Part shown: piece after piece, positions 61,871 to 64,000 of the stretch
Layout: each line of letters starts with the position of its first letter
Numbering within the stretch: position 1 is the first letter of the stretch
DNA from: Plantago ovata
Taxonomy: Eukaryota; Streptophyta; Magnoliopsida; Lamiales; Plantaginaceae
Reading direction: 5' to 3'
Assembly: GCA_028274465.1 (NCBI GenBank)
Contig: CM051456.1
Coordinates: 79,718,753-79,782,752 of the forward strand
DNA length: 64,000 nt
The notes under the pieces: generated by a model
The model's database searches: none
The model's input: the letters and a program-made list of their open reading frames with translations, nothing else
What the model was told of the DNA's origin: nothing
Translations under genes and position numbers: made by a program

Positions 61871-64000
61871 TACCCAAATGCACACCATCTTGCAGAGTAT
61901 GTTAGGAGAGTTAGGATTTACTAACACTGCAGGTTCGGGTGGATCTAGACATAACCAAAGGTCTACTTCATGCGTGAACATGAAAATATGAAATGCAATA
62001 ACATAGAAAGTGAAGATGGAAGCACTGATGACGGATCTGAGGGACCATTTGCAAATGGTATCCAGTGATGATGGAGTGCATGATTCAAGGCAGAAAGGCA
62101 AAGCTATTGACAAAAACTATAGAAAGAATCATAGAGGACCTGGTGGGTCACGCGGGCTCAAATAGATTATTCTTCTCTTCAATGTGTTCATGTTTTGCTA
62201 TGAGGAATTCATGATGTATCTTGCTTGGTTATCGCATTACTGAATCAAGTAAATACACAATAATACCTATAAGTTTTGTTTGGATTTTCTTGAATTTAAT
62301 TTTTTTTAACTTTTTAGTATCCTTAATTTCCTTTATGCTATATTTTTCTAAATTGGTTTTCTTTGTCCCAATAACAATGACTCATTCCATTTTTTTTATC
62401 AGAATTACATCATGTGAAGTGTAATATTACATTACCACTGCATTCCTATCATCTCCTTAGTCTTCGTGCCGTAAAGTTGGATAAACCATTTTTTAGGGCG
62501 GATGAGAAACTATATCGTGCACTATAATGATGTAATTTATTATGCAAAAGCAATTGAACTTTGCACGTTTATTAATAAACCGCATGTTTCGCATATCATA
62601 CTAAATGATAAAACATGAGAAACTTATTCGCATTATGTTATAAACGAGAAATTACAAAAATAATTAGTGTGCTATATTCTGGGATATATGGATCTCCGTG
62701 GAAAGAATATGTTTTTGTTAGGTCTAATATATGATATATAAATTACAGGAAATAAGCGCAACAATTAAACTGTTGGGGCTACCATCAAATGACGCCTTGG
62801 AAAATGTGACATTACGAAACACTAGCAAGGTATATAATATGCAATATTATTGGGAAAGATAAAAGAAGTACCTTGGTGGCGAGGGATGGAAAAAACTTGT
62901 AGACGACAATAAGTTGAAGAGTGGGCATAGAATCAACTTGGGGTACTCGATCATAAGACACTTGAATTTGAAATGGCCACGTACATCGCCCCAAGCAAGA
63001 GATGGCCCAATTGTTCACTACAGCCACCAACGTTGAGAAGGACATCATTGATGTTCATAATTGTAGTGAAGATGGTCGGCCATTCAACCGTGGGATGGCG
63101 GTAAAATTATATTTTATGTTTTAAAGTTGATTGAGTTTACTACTAATGGTAGTCCTCCTGCAAATCATGTGCAAGCTTTAGTTCATGTTGTAGTTAAGAC
63201 GTACCAAATCAGTATTTCTAATTTCGTTATTAGTTTTATGAATATGTGTTATGTTTGTAGGCAAAAGAATTCAAGCTTCCAAAAAGTAACCCAGAGTTAC
63301 CGGACATGATTCGCCGAACGGAGAGGTGGAACCGGGTGAACTTGTGTCCAAAATCAAAGAAATTGCAGGTAAGACACGTTTTTTTGCAACATACGACTTT
63401 CGTCCAGTTAATAATGTGTTGATGTGGCATTTCTGACGTACCACTATGAATGTTTCATTTGATTTATGGGCTTGTCATTATTACCTTGATAAATCCCATA
63501 AATTCAATTTCAACACACTTCATCGATTAAATAATCATGCTTTACGGGAAGAGTATTCATCTTATAATCGTTATTTATTCTGGATTACAACATGTTACCA
63601 CACTTGTTCTATATATCCCTCCATCTTCTTAATTTTCTATAAAGCCGTGGGAAACTTTTTGAATGTCAAATATTTTTCAGAGCGGAAAGAAATCATTTAT
63701 ACATTTTGACCATCCAGTGCATATCTTGCGAGCATTGTATAATGAACCATGGTGCTTGATAGCCCTAAAATGGATCCCATGCATGTCAATGTGAGCCTTG
63801 AAAGTTACACAGGAGGAGTTGATTTTTGTTGTGCTGTATATAAAATTGAGATTGTTGTTTTACATGCATGTGCAAGCTTCATCTTTCTAGTAGGAACATG
63901 TTTCGGGAAAATTTGTTGACCAGTCATACTCTGATTTTGAAACACATCATTTTGGACAGGGCCAAGATGGACCCAGGGCTCACTCTCATGGGAAATTACG
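61871..64000. other. Non-LTR flanking sequence with exon-like blocks
   Basis: Unlike the rest of the window this 2.1 kb has no match to the elements listed. It holds several blocks bounded by splice-like sites: 62749-62829 (TTACAG| ... CAAG|GTATAT; 27 codons), 63261-63368 (TTTGTAG| ... TTGCAG|GTAAGA; 36 codons, FKLPKSNPELPDMIRRTERW), and a block ending GGGATGGCG|GTAAAA at about 63092. 61871-62160 contains a polar, Ser/Asp/Gly-rich frame. I do not recognise a family for these blocks. It may be a host gene fragment or a different transposon. Confidence 0.4.
62863..63036 (+). pseudogene. B3-domain-like fragment (tentative)
   Basis: A 57-codon frame begins after TAA at 62860 and stops at TGA 63034. 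Its start, KKYLGGEGWKKLVDDNKLKS followed by GHRINLG, resembles the G-W-K-x-F-V-x-D-N-x-L-x-x-G-D segment of plant B3 DNA-binding domains (REM-like). The GD of the motif reads GH. The first half of a B3 domain is not convincingly present upstream. Surrounding splice-like sites suggest an exon of a decayed or partially seen gene. Confidence 0.35.

Overview
The window is repeat-rich plant (angiosperm, probably eudicot) nuclear DNA. From start to about 61.9 kb it is LTR retrotransposons nested in one another; I see no intact host gene, rRNA or tRNA. The lineages follow from primer-binding sites (PBS), domain order and motifs: Athila-like Ty3/gypsy (PBS complementary to the tRNA-Asp 3' end), Tat-like Ty3/gypsy, and a SIRE/Maximus-like (sirevirus) Ty1/copia family with an extra env-like ORF after pol (PBS TGGTATCAGAGC, initiator tRNA-Met type). 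The species cannot be named from this sequence. Element names below are mine.

Layout. 1-4281 (+): 3' half of AthN-1, a non-autonomous Athila-like element, inserted into the RT gene of AthA. 4282-8444 (-): AthA, a pol-bearing Athila-like element (5' LTR, gag, protease, start of RT). 8493-9129 (+): fragment of a Tat-like element. 9130-14400 (+): a second Tat-like element (5' LTR, gag, protease, RT/RNase H), apparently inserted in the first. 14401-28406 (-): SirD1, 3' LTR plus env-like ORF, split by AthN-2 (18536-26790, TSD GCTAG). 28407-43186 (-): SirD2, nearly full length but decayed, carrying an LTR (35203-36425, TSD GAATG) that contains a 100-N assembly gap. 43197-61870 (+): SirE, fused head-to-head with SirD2 through truncated LTRs and split by AthN-3 (48209-56419, TSD ATATC). 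61871-64000: non-LTR sequence with exon-like blocks, one resembling part of a B3 DNA-binding domain.

How the parts relate. AthN-1, -2 and -3 encode Gag and an aspartic protease, and AthN-2/-3 also a remnant of an env-like ORF behind an intron-like leader. None has RT, RNase H or integrase. Their LTRs, PBS and TIRs closely resemble those of AthA, which has RT, so AthA-type elements are the natural candidates for mobilising them. Every coding region except the gag-PR 3' blocks of AthN-2 and AthN-3 is visibly broken.

Most noteworthy: a tiled array of four GC-rich palindromes (core GGCGANTCGCC) just upstream of the LTR TATA box, with relatives inside the AthN internal leader and inside AthA gag; an array of TGCTGA...TCAGCA hairpins between pol and env-like ORF in the copia family; a shared in-frame TGA replacing a zinc-knuckle Cys in two AthN copies; and a 2.8-kb LTR palindrome.
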